64,000 nucleotides of DNA from Desulfomicrobium sp. ZS1 (lineage in GTDB: Bacteria > Desulfobacterota > Desulfovibrionia > Desulfovibrionales > Desulfomicrobiaceae): contig NZ_CP100351.1 of NCBI RefSeq assembly GCF_024204645.1, positions 3,622,001 to 3,686,000 on the forward strand. The letters run 5' to 3'. The number at the start of each line of letters is the position of its first letter. Position 1 is the first letter of the stretch. Position numbers and translations under genes: made by a program. This document shows, piece after piece, positions 36,508 to 45,231 of this stretch. The notes under the pieces are model-generated. The model did no database searches, was not told where the DNA came from, and was given only the letters and a program-made list of their open reading frames with translations.

Positions 36508-37107
36508 TTAGCTTTTATCCATTTCCTGGAACATTTTGCGAAAGCATCTATTGATTTTTTGTTTAACAAACCATGGATGGTGTAGCCAAAATTGTCCGCG
36601 AAAGCGCTCCCTTCCAGTCTGAAAGTCTATGATGACCGGATGGTTCGGATTGCGTATCAATATGTTCCGTCGCACAATTCCGAAATGATCTATATTGTGT
36701 GCTATAAAAACTTCTTTGCGAATCCGTTCTAGGATTTCTCGAAACTTCGGTCCTAATGGTTCTGTGTTGCTGACTAGGTTTGAGGCGATTGCTCCTTGGT
36801 CATTAAAGACTGTATTCATGACAAGTGCCCTTCGGCCGTCAGTAGTCATTTGAATGCCATGCATGCGTACAAAATAGGCCTTCAGATCATCCGGACATGC
36901 CGCCATGATTTTTTGGTAGTTGTTCCACTCATATTCTAGAAAATCATCTATGCCATATTTTTTTTTGACAATAATATCAGGATCAGGCCGTGTGCCCTTG
37001 AACCGGCGCTTTGGAATCAGGACTTTTGCGCACATGCCCGGTTGGCCTTGTACGGCAAGGATTTGGCACCAGCCGCCCTGCACAAGTAATGGACCAAGTT
37101 CAATCAA
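36508..37107 (-). CDS. YrbL-like protein (PhoP-regulated family, kinase-like fold)
   Basis: About 199 residues. HFGIVRRNILIRNPNHPVII and DFQTGRERFRG resemble the catalytic and metal loops of small lipopolysaccharide-kinase-like proteins of the YrbL family (Pfam YrbL-PhoP_reg). Start: TTG at 37,107 with GGGAG 7 bases upstream; a longer TTG start at 37,131 has no ribosome-binding site. Follows the GT4 gene by 47 bases, so it may phosphorylate a core sugar, but YrbL function is not settled and this is inference. Confidence 0.75.
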   Translation of the reverse strand: MIELGPLLVQGGWCQILAVQGQPGMCAKVLIPKRRFKGTRPDPDIIVKKKYGIDDFLEYEWNNYQKIMAACPDDLKAYFVRMHGIQMTTDGRRALVMNTVFNDQGAIASNLVSNTEPLGPKFREILERIRKEVFIAHNIDHFGIVRRNILIRNPNHPVIIDFQTGRERFRGQFWLHHPWFVKQKINRCFRKMFQEMDKS

Positions 37108-37154
37108 AATTAAGCTCCCAATAAAGGTCAATTATGCTCTTTCAAAGCATTATG

Positions 37155-38216
37155 TTAAGCTGCTGTTGCCTGTTTAAAGAAATTATCGATTATCACGAGC
37201 ATTCGCTGCCGGGAATTCGTGTTAGCAGATTTCCAGAATGCGTTTTTTAGTTCCAGATGGCGGGTGCAGGGCACAGTCAGAATTTTCTTTAATTCATCGG
37301 TGAACTCTTTACGAGCAGTCGCTTCCGGGATCAGAAGCCGGGCTTCGGAATCTGGCCACACCTCTTTTATTCCACCAACTTGGCGGGCTAAGCACACGAG
37401 TCCTTCGGCCATTGCCTCAAGCAGGGTATTCGGCAAGCCTTCCCGGTACGATGGAAGAAGGAAAACGTCCGCCTTGCGCAGAAATGACCGGACATCCTTT
37501 TGGAATCCGTGCCACATGACCCGGTCGTCAAGGTCGAGGCTGGCGGCAAGGTTTTTCAGTTCCGCCTCGATGCGCCCTGTTCCCACGATATGATATTCAA
37601 AGGCATATCCCTGTTTTTTCAGTTCGGCCAGGGCTTCCAGGACGTCTTTGTGGCCCTTGTCCGCGTTGAGCTGGCTGGTGGAGATGAAGCGCAACGGCGA
37701 ATGCACGGTTGCCGGAGGCGCGGGCGCTGGTTCCTTGCCTGTCAGGATGACCGTGATCTCTTCCGGAGCCAGGTAGGGTAGTTCTTGCAAAAGTCCCCTC
37801 TTGATCTGTTCGCACGGGACCAGGATGCGCGGTCGTATCCATTTGTGCAACAGGCGCACTTTGTATGTGTTGCGCATGTCCCCGGCCAGGCCAACGCGGT
37901 GGACCACCGGGATGCCGAGCATTTTGGCCGCGATGCCGGCGGTGCGCATGTCCTTGCCGACATTGACGACGACGAGGTCGATTCTGCGTGCTTTAAAAAT
38001 TTTGATGAATCCAAGAATCCGGGGTGGATTGAAGTCCGGGCCAAAGGACAACCCCAGAGCGTCGAGCCCAATTTCTCCGGCCTTGTCGATAAATGGTCCC
38101 GGCCTGCCTGCGATGAGCGTGGCGTGTCCTCGATCCGAGAGCCCGCGCGCCACATCGAGAGTCCAGCTTTTGACACCCCCCCATTTGTTGGTGGAATTGA
38201 CAAAACAGATGTTCAT
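37155..38216 (-). CDS. Glycosyltransferase family 4
   Basis: 353 residues. MNICFVNSTNKWGGVKSWTL contains the N-terminal glycine loop; FISTSQLNADKGHKDVLEAL opens the donor domain; LPSYREGLPNTLLEAMAEG holds E-x7-E. ATG at 38,216 overlaps the deacetylase stop by 4 bases, so translation is coupled. GC-rich, unlike the GTs at 33-36 kb. Probably an LPS core heptosyl- or hexosyltransferase; specificity not readable. Confidence 0.88.
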   Translation of the reverse strand: MNICFVNSTNKWGGVKSWTLDVARGLSDRGHATLIAGRPGPFIDKAGEIGLDALGLSFGPDFNPPRILGFIKIFKARRIDLVVVNVGKDMRTAGIAAKMLGIPVVHRVGLAGDMRNTYKVRLLHKWIRPRILVPCEQIKRGLLQELPYLAPEEITVILTGKEPAPAPPATVHSPLRFISTSQLNADKGHKDVLEALAELKKQGYAFEYHIVGTGRIEAELKNLAASLDLDDRVMWHGFQKDVRSFLRKADVFLLPSYREGLPNTLLEAMAEGLVCLARQVGGIKEVWPDSEARLLIPEATARKEFTDELKKILTVPCTRHLELKNAFWKSANTNSRQRMLVIIDNFFKQATAA

Positions 38217-39220
38217 ACCCGTCTGTCCGCGTTTCGCTTCTGAGCCCAAGGAGCCAGCATTTGATGCGCCAGGAGTAGGGCCTTCAGGCCTAGCCAGGGC
38301 AAGGTCTTGCGATCCTTGACTGCCAGCCTGCCGATGCGCATGGGATCAATCTTTGGTCCGACGTGTCCGGCCTCAAGATTCAGCACGCCCTGATAGCCCG
38401 CCTTTTTGGCGGCAGCCAAGGTGACTTGGTCATATTCGCCCCAGGGCAGGCAAAGAAAGGGGCAGGGCTGGCCCAGAAGTTCTTCCAACCGGGCCTTGCC
38501 CGCAGAGAAGTCGTTCAGACAAGAGGCGAGGCGCTCTTCTTCTGTTGCCAAGGCCAGCGGGCGGCCGGTCCAATCGAGGCCAAAACCTGCGTGCGCATAG
38601 GCGCTGCCAACAGGGTGGACGGCTGTGTCTGCGTCCGAGTTCTGGCCGCACAGGGCGGGATGGCTCCAGTGCCTGTTCTCGCCGAGGACCCCGACTCGTT
38701 CTGCGCGAGTGAAGCAGGCCTGGTGTCTGGCGGAATGCGAATAGACTTCCAGGCCCTGATCGTGCGTTACGGCGCGGATTTCGCCCTCGTTCATGAATCC
38801 GTCGCAGTTTCCAGACAAGGCCTGCTGCATGATGTCGCCAAACGCAGGCACTCTTGCCGGTTGCATGGTTTGATCTGCGCGCGGTCTGGCCTGGCCGGGG
38901 CGTAGAAAGTCGGTGATGGCGAAAAAGACGCCCGTCATGTTCCTGCGCAGCAGTTCCGGCACGGCGTAGACCCAGTTGTCCAGGGTGCAGTCGTCGAAGG
39001 TGATGACGATGGCCGGGAAGGTGAGTTTTTCTTTTCCGGTGATGACATCGTACAGCCGGGCCAGGCTTATGGTTTCAAAGCCCATCTTGCGGATCAGGTC
39101 CAAGTGGGAGCCGAATTTTTCCGGTGTCATGCCGCTTTCCGGGCGCACCTGATGGTAGCACAGCACCGGAATGCTCGCGCCTAAAAGGGATTGCGTAAGG
39201 GAAAGAATCGTTTTGCTCAT
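38213..39220 (-). CDS. Polysaccharide deacetylase family protein
   Basis: 335 residues, NodB-type carbohydrate esterase. IPVLCYHQVRPESGMTPEKF near the N-terminus, AIVITFDDCTLDNWVYAVPEL with the catalytic/metal Asp pair, VYSHSARHQACF with the metal His, and FLCLPWGEYDQVTLAAAKK near the C-terminus. Removes N-acetyl from a sugar, probably in LPS core or a glycan precursor. The open frame runs on upstream across larB in another phase; ATG 39,220, 5 bases after the larB stop, is the sensible start. Confidence 0.88.
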   Translation of the reverse strand: MSKTILSLTQSLLGASIPVLCYHQVRPESGMTPEKFGSHLDLIRKMGFETISLARLYDVITGKEKLTFPAIVITFDDCTLDNWVYAVPELLRRNMTGVFFAITDFLRPGQARPRADQTMQPARVPAFGDIMQQALSGNCDGFMNEGEIRAVTHDQGLEVYSHSARHQACFTRAERVGVLGENRHWSHPALCGQNSDADTAVHPVGSAYAHAGFGLDWTGRPLALATEEERLASCLNDFSAGKARLEELLGQPCPFLCLPWGEYDQVTLAAAKKAGYQGVLNLEAGHVGPKIDPMRIGRLAVKDRKTLPWLGLKALLLAHQMLAPWAQKRNADRRV

Positions 39221-39225
39221 GAGTT

Positions 39226-39981
39226 TTACGATCCGGCCAGGATTTTCTTCGCCAGGGCGGCCGCGCCGAAGCCGTTGTCGATGTTGACCACGCCTACGCC
39301 AGGCGCGCAGGAATTGAGCATGGCCAAGAGCGGGGTCAGGCCTTCGAAGTTGGCCCCATAGCCGGTCGAGGTCGGAACCGCAATGATCGGGGCTTTTACG
39401 AGTCCGCCCAGGACGCTGGGCAGCGCTCCTTCCATGCCGGCCACGGCGATGACCACTTTGGCCTGCCGCAGGCTTGGCAGATGTGGCTGCAGGCGGTGCA
39501 GGCCAGCGACGCCCACATCGGTCACCAGATGCGCGCTCAAACCCAGAAATCTGGCTGTGCCCAGGGCTTCGCGGGCCACGGGCAGGTCCGAGGAGCCGGC
39601 CGTGATGATGACTACGTCCGAGTTCGGGGCTTTTGGATCGGCGGACAGCAGGTCCGCCCCCAGGCAAAAGAGGCCTGCTTCCTCCCACAGGCAACCATGC
39701 GGGAAAAGATCCAGTAGCGCCTGGCCATGCGCCGCGCAAATCCTGGTGGCCAGGACCGGGTGGTGCCTGCCCAGCTCCTCAATGGAAATGCGGATCTGTT
39801 CCAGGGTCTTGCCCTGGCCGAAGACCACTTCGCCGATAGTGGTGCGCGCCTGGCGCCAGGGATCAAGAGTCAGATCCTCGTGCACATGGCCGGTGAGAAC
39901 TGCTTGGGCGTTCTCGCAGGAGATGTTTCCGGCGGCGACGTTTTGCAACAGGGTGTGCAGTTCTTTGGGATCCATGGGCAT
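39226..39981 (-). CDS. larB: LarB-like AIR carboxylase-related protein (nickel pincer cofactor synthesis)
   Basis: 251 residues: a helical N-terminal part, then a PurE-like domain (VVIITAGSSDLPVAREAL, AHLVTDVGVAGLHRL, VVIAVAGMEGALPSVLGGLV, AVPTSTGYGANFEGLTPLL). LarB carboxylates and hydrolyses nicotinic acid adenine dinucleotide as the first step to the nickel pincer cofactor of lactate racemase. larC and larE are not in the window. Starts MPMDP; no good ribosome-binding site. First gene of a minus-strand operon with the deacetylase and GT4, an odd place for it. Confidence 0.88.
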   Translation of the reverse strand: MPMDPKELHTLLQNVAAGNISCENAQAVLTGHVHEDLTLDPWRQARTTIGEVVFGQGKTLEQIRISIEELGRHHPVLATRICAAHGQALLDLFPHGCLWEEAGLFCLGADLLSADPKAPNSDVVIITAGSSDLPVAREALGTARFLGLSAHLVTDVGVAGLHRLQPHLPSLRQAKVVIAVAGMEGALPSVLGGLVKAPIIAVPTSTGYGANFEGLTPLLAMLNSCAPGVGVVNIDNGFGAAALAKKILAGS

Positions 39982-40120
39982 AAAAGGGGCGGCTCGTGGT
40001 TGCTGTGAATAAAGGAGGCGCGAAATCCGACCCAGCCCTAGCAGATGGGCGCATAGCGGGCAAGCGCCCGTAGGCTCCCCATATTGCAAAGAGGCTGGGG
40101 AAAAGATAGCGTATGCGGAT

Positions 40121-41530
40121 ATGGCGTCCAAGCGAATCCTCTTTGTTTCACGATCCGAGCTCGTGTCCCCCCTGCATGCGCAGTTCAAGGCGCATGAATG
40201 CCAGGCCATGGTCGTGGATGATCGCGCTTCGGCCATGAAGGTCGTCGAGGCGCGTAAGGCCGATCTCGTGTTCACCCTGCCAAGCCTGCCCGGATACAGG
40301 GCCCAGGATCTGCTCGACGCCGTGCAGCAGTCTGCGCATCCGGTGCCGGTCATCGTGTTCACGGAAAAAGGCAGCGCCGAGGAGGCGCGCTATTATATGG
40401 AAATGGGCGCTCAGGATTACTGGCTCTGCCCGCTGACCTGGGAAAAGATCCAGGCCGTGCTGCCGGAGGACGCTCCCGCCCCGGTTGCGCCTCGTCCCGT
40501 CGCCCAGAGCACTCCGCGCGAGGTGTCCATCGTCGGCACCCATCCTTCCGTGACGCGGGTTCTGGCCCTGGCGCGGCAGGTGGCTCCGTCCAAGGCCACG
40601 GTGCTCATCTCCGGCGAGTCGGGTACGGGCAAGGAGATGTTCGCCCGCTTTATCCATGCCCACTCGGGCCGGGAAAACGCTCCTTTCGTGGCCGTCAACT
40701 GCGCGGCCCTGCCCGAGCATCTGCTCGAAAGCGAGTTGTTCGGGCACGAGAAGGGGTCGTTCACCGGAGCCATTTCCCGCAAGCTCGGCAAGTTCGAGCT
40801 GGCCAGCGGCGGAACCCTGCTGCTGGACGAAATTTCTGAAATGGCCCTGGCCCTGCAAGCCAAGCTTTTGCGCGCCCTGCAGGAAGGCGAGATCGACCGC
40901 GTGGGCGGGGTCGAGACGGTCAAGGTGGATGTGCGCGTCCTGGCCACCACCAATCGCAATCTGGAGCAGAGCGTGGAGAAGGGCGAGTTTCGCCAGGATC
41001 TTTTCTATCGCCTGAACGTCATTCCTCTGCGCCTGCCATCGCTGGCCCAGCGCGGTGACGACGTGCTGCTGTTGGCCGATTTCTTTATACGCCGCCTTAC
41101 CCGGGAATACGGGCTCGGCCCCCTGCAACTCTCCACCGAGGCCCGGGACTGGCTCATGGCGCATGATTGGCCGGGCAATGTGCGGGAACTGCAGAACTTG
41201 ATGGAACGGGCCGTGCTCCTGGCCGGGGCTGGACCCATTCGATCCGTGCATTTTTTACTGGATGGTCAGGAATGGTCGCCCGAAATCAACGAAGAGGGCG
41301 AAACTGCCGCACCCGGCGTATTGCCGATGCCATCCGCTACCTCGGCCGTGACCATCGACGCTGATGGACGCATCCCGACCATTCAGGAAATGGAGATGCA
41401 CCTGATCATCAAAAGCCTGGACAAGACCGCCGGAAACAGGACCAAAGCTTCGGAATTACTGGGAATTTCCGTGCGCACGCTGCGCAACAAACTGGGTGAA
41501 TACAGAAAAATTGGCCTGGACATCCCGTAG
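40121..41530 (+). CDS. Sigma54-dependent transcriptional activator with pseudo-receiver domain
   Basis: 469 residues. Residues 1-120 are receiver-like but lack the acidic pair (FVSRSE) and have Leu where the phospho-Asp should be (ADLVFTLPSLPG), and the switch Lys is absent, so it is not a normal phospho-switch. Residues 130-370 are an AAA+ domain: GESGTGKEMFARFI (Walker A), GSFTGA where most activators have GAFTGA, and GGTLLLDEI (Walker B). Residues 425-469 are a Fis-type helix-turn-helix (NRTKASELLGISVRTLRNKL). FlrC-like in layout. Target genes unknown; divergent from larB, 139 bases apart. Confidence 0.9.
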   Translation: MASKRILFVSRSELVSPLHAQFKAHECQAMVVDDRASAMKVVEARKADLVFTLPSLPGYRAQDLLDAVQQSAHPVPVIVFTEKGSAEEARYYMEMGAQDYWLCPLTWEKIQAVLPEDAPAPVAPRPVAQSTPREVSIVGTHPSVTRVLALARQVAPSKATVLISGESGTGKEMFARFIHAHSGRENAPFVAVNCAALPEHLLESELFGHEKGSFTGAISRKLGKFELASGGTLLLDEISEMALALQAKLLRALQEGEIDRVGGVETVKVDVRVLATTNRNLEQSVEKGEFRQDLFYRLNVIPLRLPSLAQRGDDVLLLADFFIRRLTREYGLGPLQLSTEARDWLMAHDWPGNVRELQNLMERAVLLAGAGPIRSVHFLLDGQEWSPEINEEGETAAPGVLPMPSATSAVTIDADGRIPTIQEMEMHLIIKSLDKTAGNRTKASELLGISVRTLRNKLGEYRKIGLDIP

Positions 41531-41606
41531 GGGAACCGGGTTTTCAAGGTGACACTGTATAAAAAGTCGTCTTTCCTTGAAGAAGGGGCAGTGTCTCTTA
41601 ATCGTC

Positions 41607-41663
41607 TGAAAAGAATGGATTCCCGTTTTCACGGGAATGACTCTCAGGTTCTCTCGCGACTTT
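41607..41663. repeat. 57-base repeat with palindrome, copy A
   Basis: Begins TGAAAAGAATGG, has the hairpin ATTCCCGT-TTTC-ACGGGAAT at 41,619-41,638, and ends ACTCTCAGGTTCTCTCGCG plus ACTTT. Nearly identical to 41,738-41,794. Confidence 0.88.
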
Positions 41664-41696
41664 GCAGTGGTCTCTTAGGTGCCGTTTTGAACAGCC

Positions 41697-41730
41697 GTCA
41701 TCCCCGTGTAGACGGGGATCCATGCCTTTT
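41697..41730. repeat. Dispersed palindromic repeat, CCCCG type
   Basis: GTCAT, then CCCCGT-GTAG-ACGGGG, then ATCCATGCCTTTT. Differs from 56,087-56,120 only by a T/A pair in place of a C/G pair inside the stem. Confidence 0.88.
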
Positions 41731-41737
41731 GAATGGT

Positions 41738-41794
41738 TGAAAAGAATGGATTCCCGTTTTCACGGGGATGACTCTCAGGTTCTTTCGAGACTTT
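41738..41794. repeat. 57-base repeat with palindrome, copy B
   Basis: Same as copy A with about three or four changes; here the right arm reads ACGGGGAT, so the palindrome has one G-U type mismatch. Confidence 0.88.
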
Positions 41795-41823
41795 TTTAGA
41801 AAATTTTTGATAGGGAGAAATAT

Positions 41824-43017
41824 ATGATTCTTTGTTCGCAGATCGAGGGCTATCTGGCCAAGTCGTCGTGGATTCGCCGCATGTTCGAGACCGGCATCGA
41901 GCTCAAGAAAAAGTACGGCGCGGAGAATGTCTATGATTTCAGCCTGGGCAACCCGGACCTGGCCCCGCCCGCGGCCGTGGCCGAGGGCTTGCGCGAGCTG
42001 GCCGAGGAAGCGGGCAAGCCTTTCGCTTTCGGTTACATGCCCAACGCCGGCTATCCGCAGGTGCGCGAGCGTCTGGCTGAGGTGGTTTCGGTGGAGCAGG
42101 GCGTGGCCGTCGCGGCCGAAGACCTGGTCATCACCTGCGGCGCGGCCGGGGGCATCAATGCCCTGTTCCGGGCCGTGCTCGAGCCCGGCGACGAGGTGCT
42201 CTGCCCGGCTCCCTATTTCGTGGAGTACGGGTTCTATGCCGAGAACCATCGCGGGGTTTTGAAAGCCGTTCCGTCCAAGCCCCTGACCTTCGAGCTGGAT
42301 TTGAAAGCCCTGGCCTCGGCTATTTCCGATCGTACCCGCTGTGTGCTCATCAACTCGCCCAACAACCCCACCGGCAGGATCTACTCTCTGGAGGAACTCG
42401 CCAGTCTGGCCGACATCCTGCGGCAGGCTTCGGCCCGTACCGGGCGGCCCATTCTGCTCATCTCCGACGAGCCCTACCGCTTTCTGGCCTATGACGGGGC
42501 TGAGGTGCCCGCGATTTTCCCGATCTACGAACACAGCGCGGTGGTCAGTTCCTTTTCCAAGAATCTGGCTCTGGCCGGGGAGCGGGTCGGATATGTGGCC
42601 GTTAACCCGGCCATGCCCGAAGGCGCGCGACTGGTGGCCGGCGTGATTCTGGCCAATCGCATCCTCGGTTTCGTCAATGCTCCGGCCGTAGGCCAGAAGC
42701 TTTTGGCCAAGGCCCTGGGCCACGAGGTGGATGCCTCGGTTTACGCCCGGCGTCGCGATGCCATGGCCGAGGTGTTGCGCGAGGCGGGCATCGAATTTTC
42801 CATGCCGCAGGGCGCGTTCTATTTCTTTCCGCGCATTCCCAAGGGGGGGGATGATGCGGGCTTCGTCAATGAGCTCATGCAGGAGCAGATCCTGGCCGTG
42901 CCCGGTTCGGGTTTTGGTTACCCGGGCTATTTCCGCCTGGCCTTTTGCGTGGACGAGTCCACCATCCGTGGCGCGGCTCCCGGCTTCGCGCGGGCCGTGG
43001 CCAAGGCTCTGGGCTGA
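41824..43017 (+). CDS. PLP-dependent aminotransferase, class I/II (aspartate-aminotransferase-like)
   Basis: 397 residues. FSLGNPDLAPPAAVAEGL, FGYMPNAGYPQVRERLAEVV, LINSPNNPTGRIYSLEEL, ISDEPYRFLAYDG and SSFSKNLALAGERVGYVA (Lys in the last binds pyridoxal phosphate) are fold type I landmarks. Amino donor and acceptor are not readable; it belongs with the AspC/alanine transaminase-like group. GGGAGAAATAT before the ATG is a good ribosome-binding site. It has its own unit between the repeats and the ffh promoter. Confidence 0.9.
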   Translation: MILCSQIEGYLAKSSWIRRMFETGIELKKKYGAENVYDFSLGNPDLAPPAAVAEGLRELAEEAGKPFAFGYMPNAGYPQVRERLAEVVSVEQGVAVAAEDLVITCGAAGGINALFRAVLEPGDEVLCPAPYFVEYGFYAENHRGVLKAVPSKPLTFELDLKALASAISDRTRCVLINSPNNPTGRIYSLEELASLADILRQASARTGRPILLISDEPYRFLAYDGAEVPAIFPIYEHSAVVSSFSKNLALAGERVGYVAVNPAMPEGARLVAGVILANRILGFVNAPAVGQKLLAKALGHEVDASVYARRRDAMAEVLREAGIEFSMPQGAFYFFPRIPKGGDDAGFVNELMQEQILAVPGSGFGYPGYFRLAFCVDESTIRGAAPGFARAVAKALG

Positions 43018-43072
43018 TTTCGGAGCGGCGTGCGGGAGCACCGCGCGCCGCATCGCCATGCCGTGCTTCTGC

Positions 43073-43101
43073 TTGACGAGTGGGTCGAACTTGTCTATGC
43101 A
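43073..43101 (+). promoter_or_regulatory. Sigma70-type promoter candidate for ffh
   Basis: TTGACG (43,073-43,078), 17-base spacer, TATGCA (43,096-43,101). Lies 36 bases before the ffh start, in a short gap after the aminotransferase. Would drive ffh and probably the ribosomal genes behind it. Confidence 0.55.
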
Positions 43102-43136
43102 TCCCTTCTTCTTTTCCCTAGCATAGGTGCTCTTGC

Positions 43137-44615
43137 ATGTTCGATAGCCTGTCCGACCGACTTGAATCGGTCTTTAAAAAACTGCGCGGCCACGGCCGAC
43201 TCGATGAAAGCAACATCCAGGATGGCTTGCGCGAAGTACGTCTCGCCCTCCTGGAAGCCGACGTCAATTTCAAGGTCGTCAAGGACTTCGTCGAAAAGGT
43301 CAAGGCGCGCGCCCTGGGACAGGATGTCCTCGGCAGCCTGACGCCCGGCCAGCAGGTCATCAAGATCGTCCACGAAGAGCTGATCGAGCTTCTGGGCGGC
43401 GAGAACTGCGCCCTGAACCTGTCGGGCAAGCCGCCCTACGTGATCATGATGTCCGGCCTGCAGGGTTCGGGCAAAACCACGTCGGCGGCCAAACTGGCTC
43501 TGTTCCTGCGCCGTCAGAAGTACGCTCCGTACCTGGTCCCCGCCGACGTCTATCGTCCGGCGGCTATCGACCAGCTGACGAAACTCGGCGCGGAGCTGGG
43601 CGTTCCGGTCTATCCTTCCACCGTGGACATGAATCCGGTGGATATCTGCGTCGACGCCATGCGTGACGCCGAGCTCAAGGGCTGCTCCGTGATCCTCATC
43701 GACACGGCGGGCCGCCTGCACATAGATGAATTGCTCATGCAGGAGCTGGTCGGCATCAAGGAAAAGTGCCGTCCGCAGGAAATTTTGTTCGTGGCCGATG
43801 CCATGACCGGCCAGGACGCGGTGACCGTGGCCGAGAAGTTCAACGAAGTGCTGGACATCACCGGCGTGGTCCTGACCAAGATGGACGGCGATGCCCGCGG
43901 CGGCGCGGCCCTGTCCATCAAGTCCATCACCGGCAAGCCGCTCAAGTTCGTCGGCATGGGCGAGCGCCTGAGCGAGCTGGAAGTATTTCATCCGGACCGC
44001 ATCGCGTCCCGGATTCTTGGCATGGGCGATGTCTTGACGCTGATCGAGAAGGCGCAGTCGACCATTGATTCCAAGGAAGCCGAGGCCCTGGAAAAGAAAT
44101 TCAGGAAGGCCGAATTTGATCTTGAAGATTTCCGTACGCAGATGCGCCGCATCAAGAAGCTTGGCTCCCTTGAAGGCATCATGAAGCTCATCCCGGGCAT
44201 GGGGCAGATCCGCAAGCAATTGCAGGACGTGCAGATGCCCGAAAAGGAGCTCGGCAAGGTCGAGGCCATGATCAGTTCCATGACCATGGCCGAGCGCCAT
44301 GAACCGAAGATCATCAACCCCAGCCGCAAGCAGCGTATTGCCAAGGGCAGCGGGGTCACGGTGACCGAGGTCAACCAGCTTCTCAAGAATTTTGAGCAGA
44401 TGCAGAAGATGATGAAGAAGATGGCGGGCGGCAAGATGCCGTCCATGCCGCAGGGTGGCCGCATGCCCGGAATGCCGGGAATGGGCGCGATGCCGGGCGG
44501 CATGCCCGGAATGCCCGGCGCGCTTCCTTCCGGAGGCGGCGGGCGAACCGCCGCGGAAGCTGCCAAGCTCAAGGAAAAGCGCAAGAAGGCTAAAAAGCAG
44601 CGCAGAAAAAAATAG
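43137..44615 (+). CDS. ffh: Signal recognition particle protein Ffh
   Basis: 492 residues. N domain (1-85), GTPase domain with [39 protein letters not shown] and [13 protein letters not shown], then the Met-rich M domain (about 300-440) that binds 4.5S RNA and signal peptides. The C-terminal tail is unusually rich in Met, Gly and Pro ([20 protein letters not shown]) and ends in a Lys/Arg run. Targets membrane proteins to FtsY and SecYEG. First gene of the run ffh-rpsP-khpA-rimM-trmD-rplS. Confidence 0.97.
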   Translation: MFDSLSDRLESVFKKLRGHGRLDESNIQDGLREVRLALLEADVNFKVVKDFVEKVKARALGQDVLGSLTPGQQVIKIVHEELIELLGGENCALNLSGKPPYVIMMSGLQGSGKTTSAAKLALFLRRQKYAPYLVPADVYRPAAIDQLTKLGAELGVPVYPSTVDMNPVDICVDAMRDAELKGCSVILIDTAGRLHIDELLMQELVGIKEKCRPQEILFVADAMTGQDAVTVAEKFNEVLDITGVVLTKMDGDARGGAALSIKSITGKPLKFVGMGERLSELEVFHPDRIASRILGMGDVLTLIEKAQSTIDSKEAEALEKKFRKAEFDLEDFRTQMRRIKKLGSLEGIMKLIPGMGQIRKQLQDVQMPEKELGKVEAMISSMTMAERHEPKIINPSRKQRIAKGSGVTVTEVNQLLKNFEQMQKMMKKMAGGKMPSMPQGGRMPGMPGMGAMPGGMPGMPGALPSGGGGRTAAEAAKLKEKRKKAKKQRRKK

Positions 44616-44689
44616 TCGGACGTCCCTTGTTTCGGTTACGACCGGGCATAGAGGTTCGCACACTACACTTACGTTCAGGGAGAACAACA

Positions 44690-44935
44690 ATGGCTTTGAA
44701 ACTCAGACTGACCCGCATGGGCTCCAAGAAGAAACCGTTTTACCGCATCGTGGCCGTGGATTCCGCTTCCCGCCGTGACGGCCGGGCCCTTGATTATGTG
44801 GGCTATTACAACCCCATGACCGAACCCGCCGAGATCAAGTTCGATCAGGACAAGGTCAAAAGCTGGATCGAACTGGGTGCGCAGCCCACAGATACGGTTC
44901 GCTCCTTGCTAAAGAAGTCTGGATTCAGTAAATAG
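44690..44935 (+). CDS. rpsP: 30S ribosomal protein S16
   Basis: 81 residues, full length for S16. Starts [20 protein letters not shown], then [19 protein letters not shown] lies 8 bases before the ATG at 44,690; longer upstream frames do not fit. Its place before khpA-rimM-trmD-rplS is the standard bacterial order. Confidence 0.97.
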   Translation: MALKLRLTRMGSKKKPFYRIVAVDSASRRDGRALDYVGYYNPMTEPAEIKFDQDKVKSWIELGAQPTDTVRSLLKKSGFSK

Positions 44936-44996
44936 TACCTCCAAGGCTCGTCGCCCGGTTCGCCGTGCGATCCACAGATCTTCAGCGGAGGTGCTC

Positions 44997-45230
44997 ATGC
45001 TCAAGGATTTGATCGAATTCATTGCCAAGTCTTTGGTGGACAATCCGGACAGTGTCTCGGTGACTGAAATCGAGGGAGAGCAGACCTCCGTCATTGAGCT
45101 TAAAGTGGCCAAGGAAGATCTGGGCAAGGTCATCGGCAAGCAGGGGCGCACGGCCAGGGCCATGCGAACCATCTTGGGCGCCGCTTCAACCAAAATCAGG
45201 AAGCGTTCAGTCCTGGAAATTCTGGAGTAA
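44997..45230 (+). CDS. khpA: KH-domain RNA-binding protein KhpA
   Basis: 77 residues, one KH domain with the [16 protein letters not shown] loop (GxxG) that contacts RNA. Starts with ATG at 44,997, 5 bases behind GGAGG; the upstream GTG lies inside that site. KhpA forms a dimer with KhpB in Gram-positives and affects cell size and small RNAs. Here it lies between rpsP and rimM as usual; stop is one base from the GTG start of rimM. Confidence 0.94.
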   Translation: MLKDLIEFIAKSLVDNPDSVSVTEIEGEQTSVIELKVAKEDLGKVIGKQGRTARAMRTILGAASTKIRKRSVLEILE

Positions 45231-45231
45231 C

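Larger units (their letters stand above)
41531..41823. other. Intergenic space filled with palindromic repeats
   Basis: 293 bases between the activator and the aminotransferase. Holds two direct copies of a 57-base unit and, between them, one copy of the CCCCG-type palindrome in the other style. No gene seen. The short open frame across it is an effect of the repeats. Confidence 0.7.

Noticed and set aside
38213-39739. Upstream extension of the polysaccharide deacetylase across larB
   Set aside because: The extra residues are in another phase of larB, rich in Arg/Pro/Gly and without homology; ATG 39,220 gives the normal family length.
41607-41794. Possible CRISPR array
   Set aside because: Only two direct repeats with internal perfect palindromes and no regular spacers or cas genes. 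Better explained as REP/MITE-like repeats.
43018-43136. 4.5S RNA gene before ffh
   Set aside because: The 119-base gap holds a promoter candidate and no GGAA-tetraloop hairpin of the SRP RNA type could be made out.
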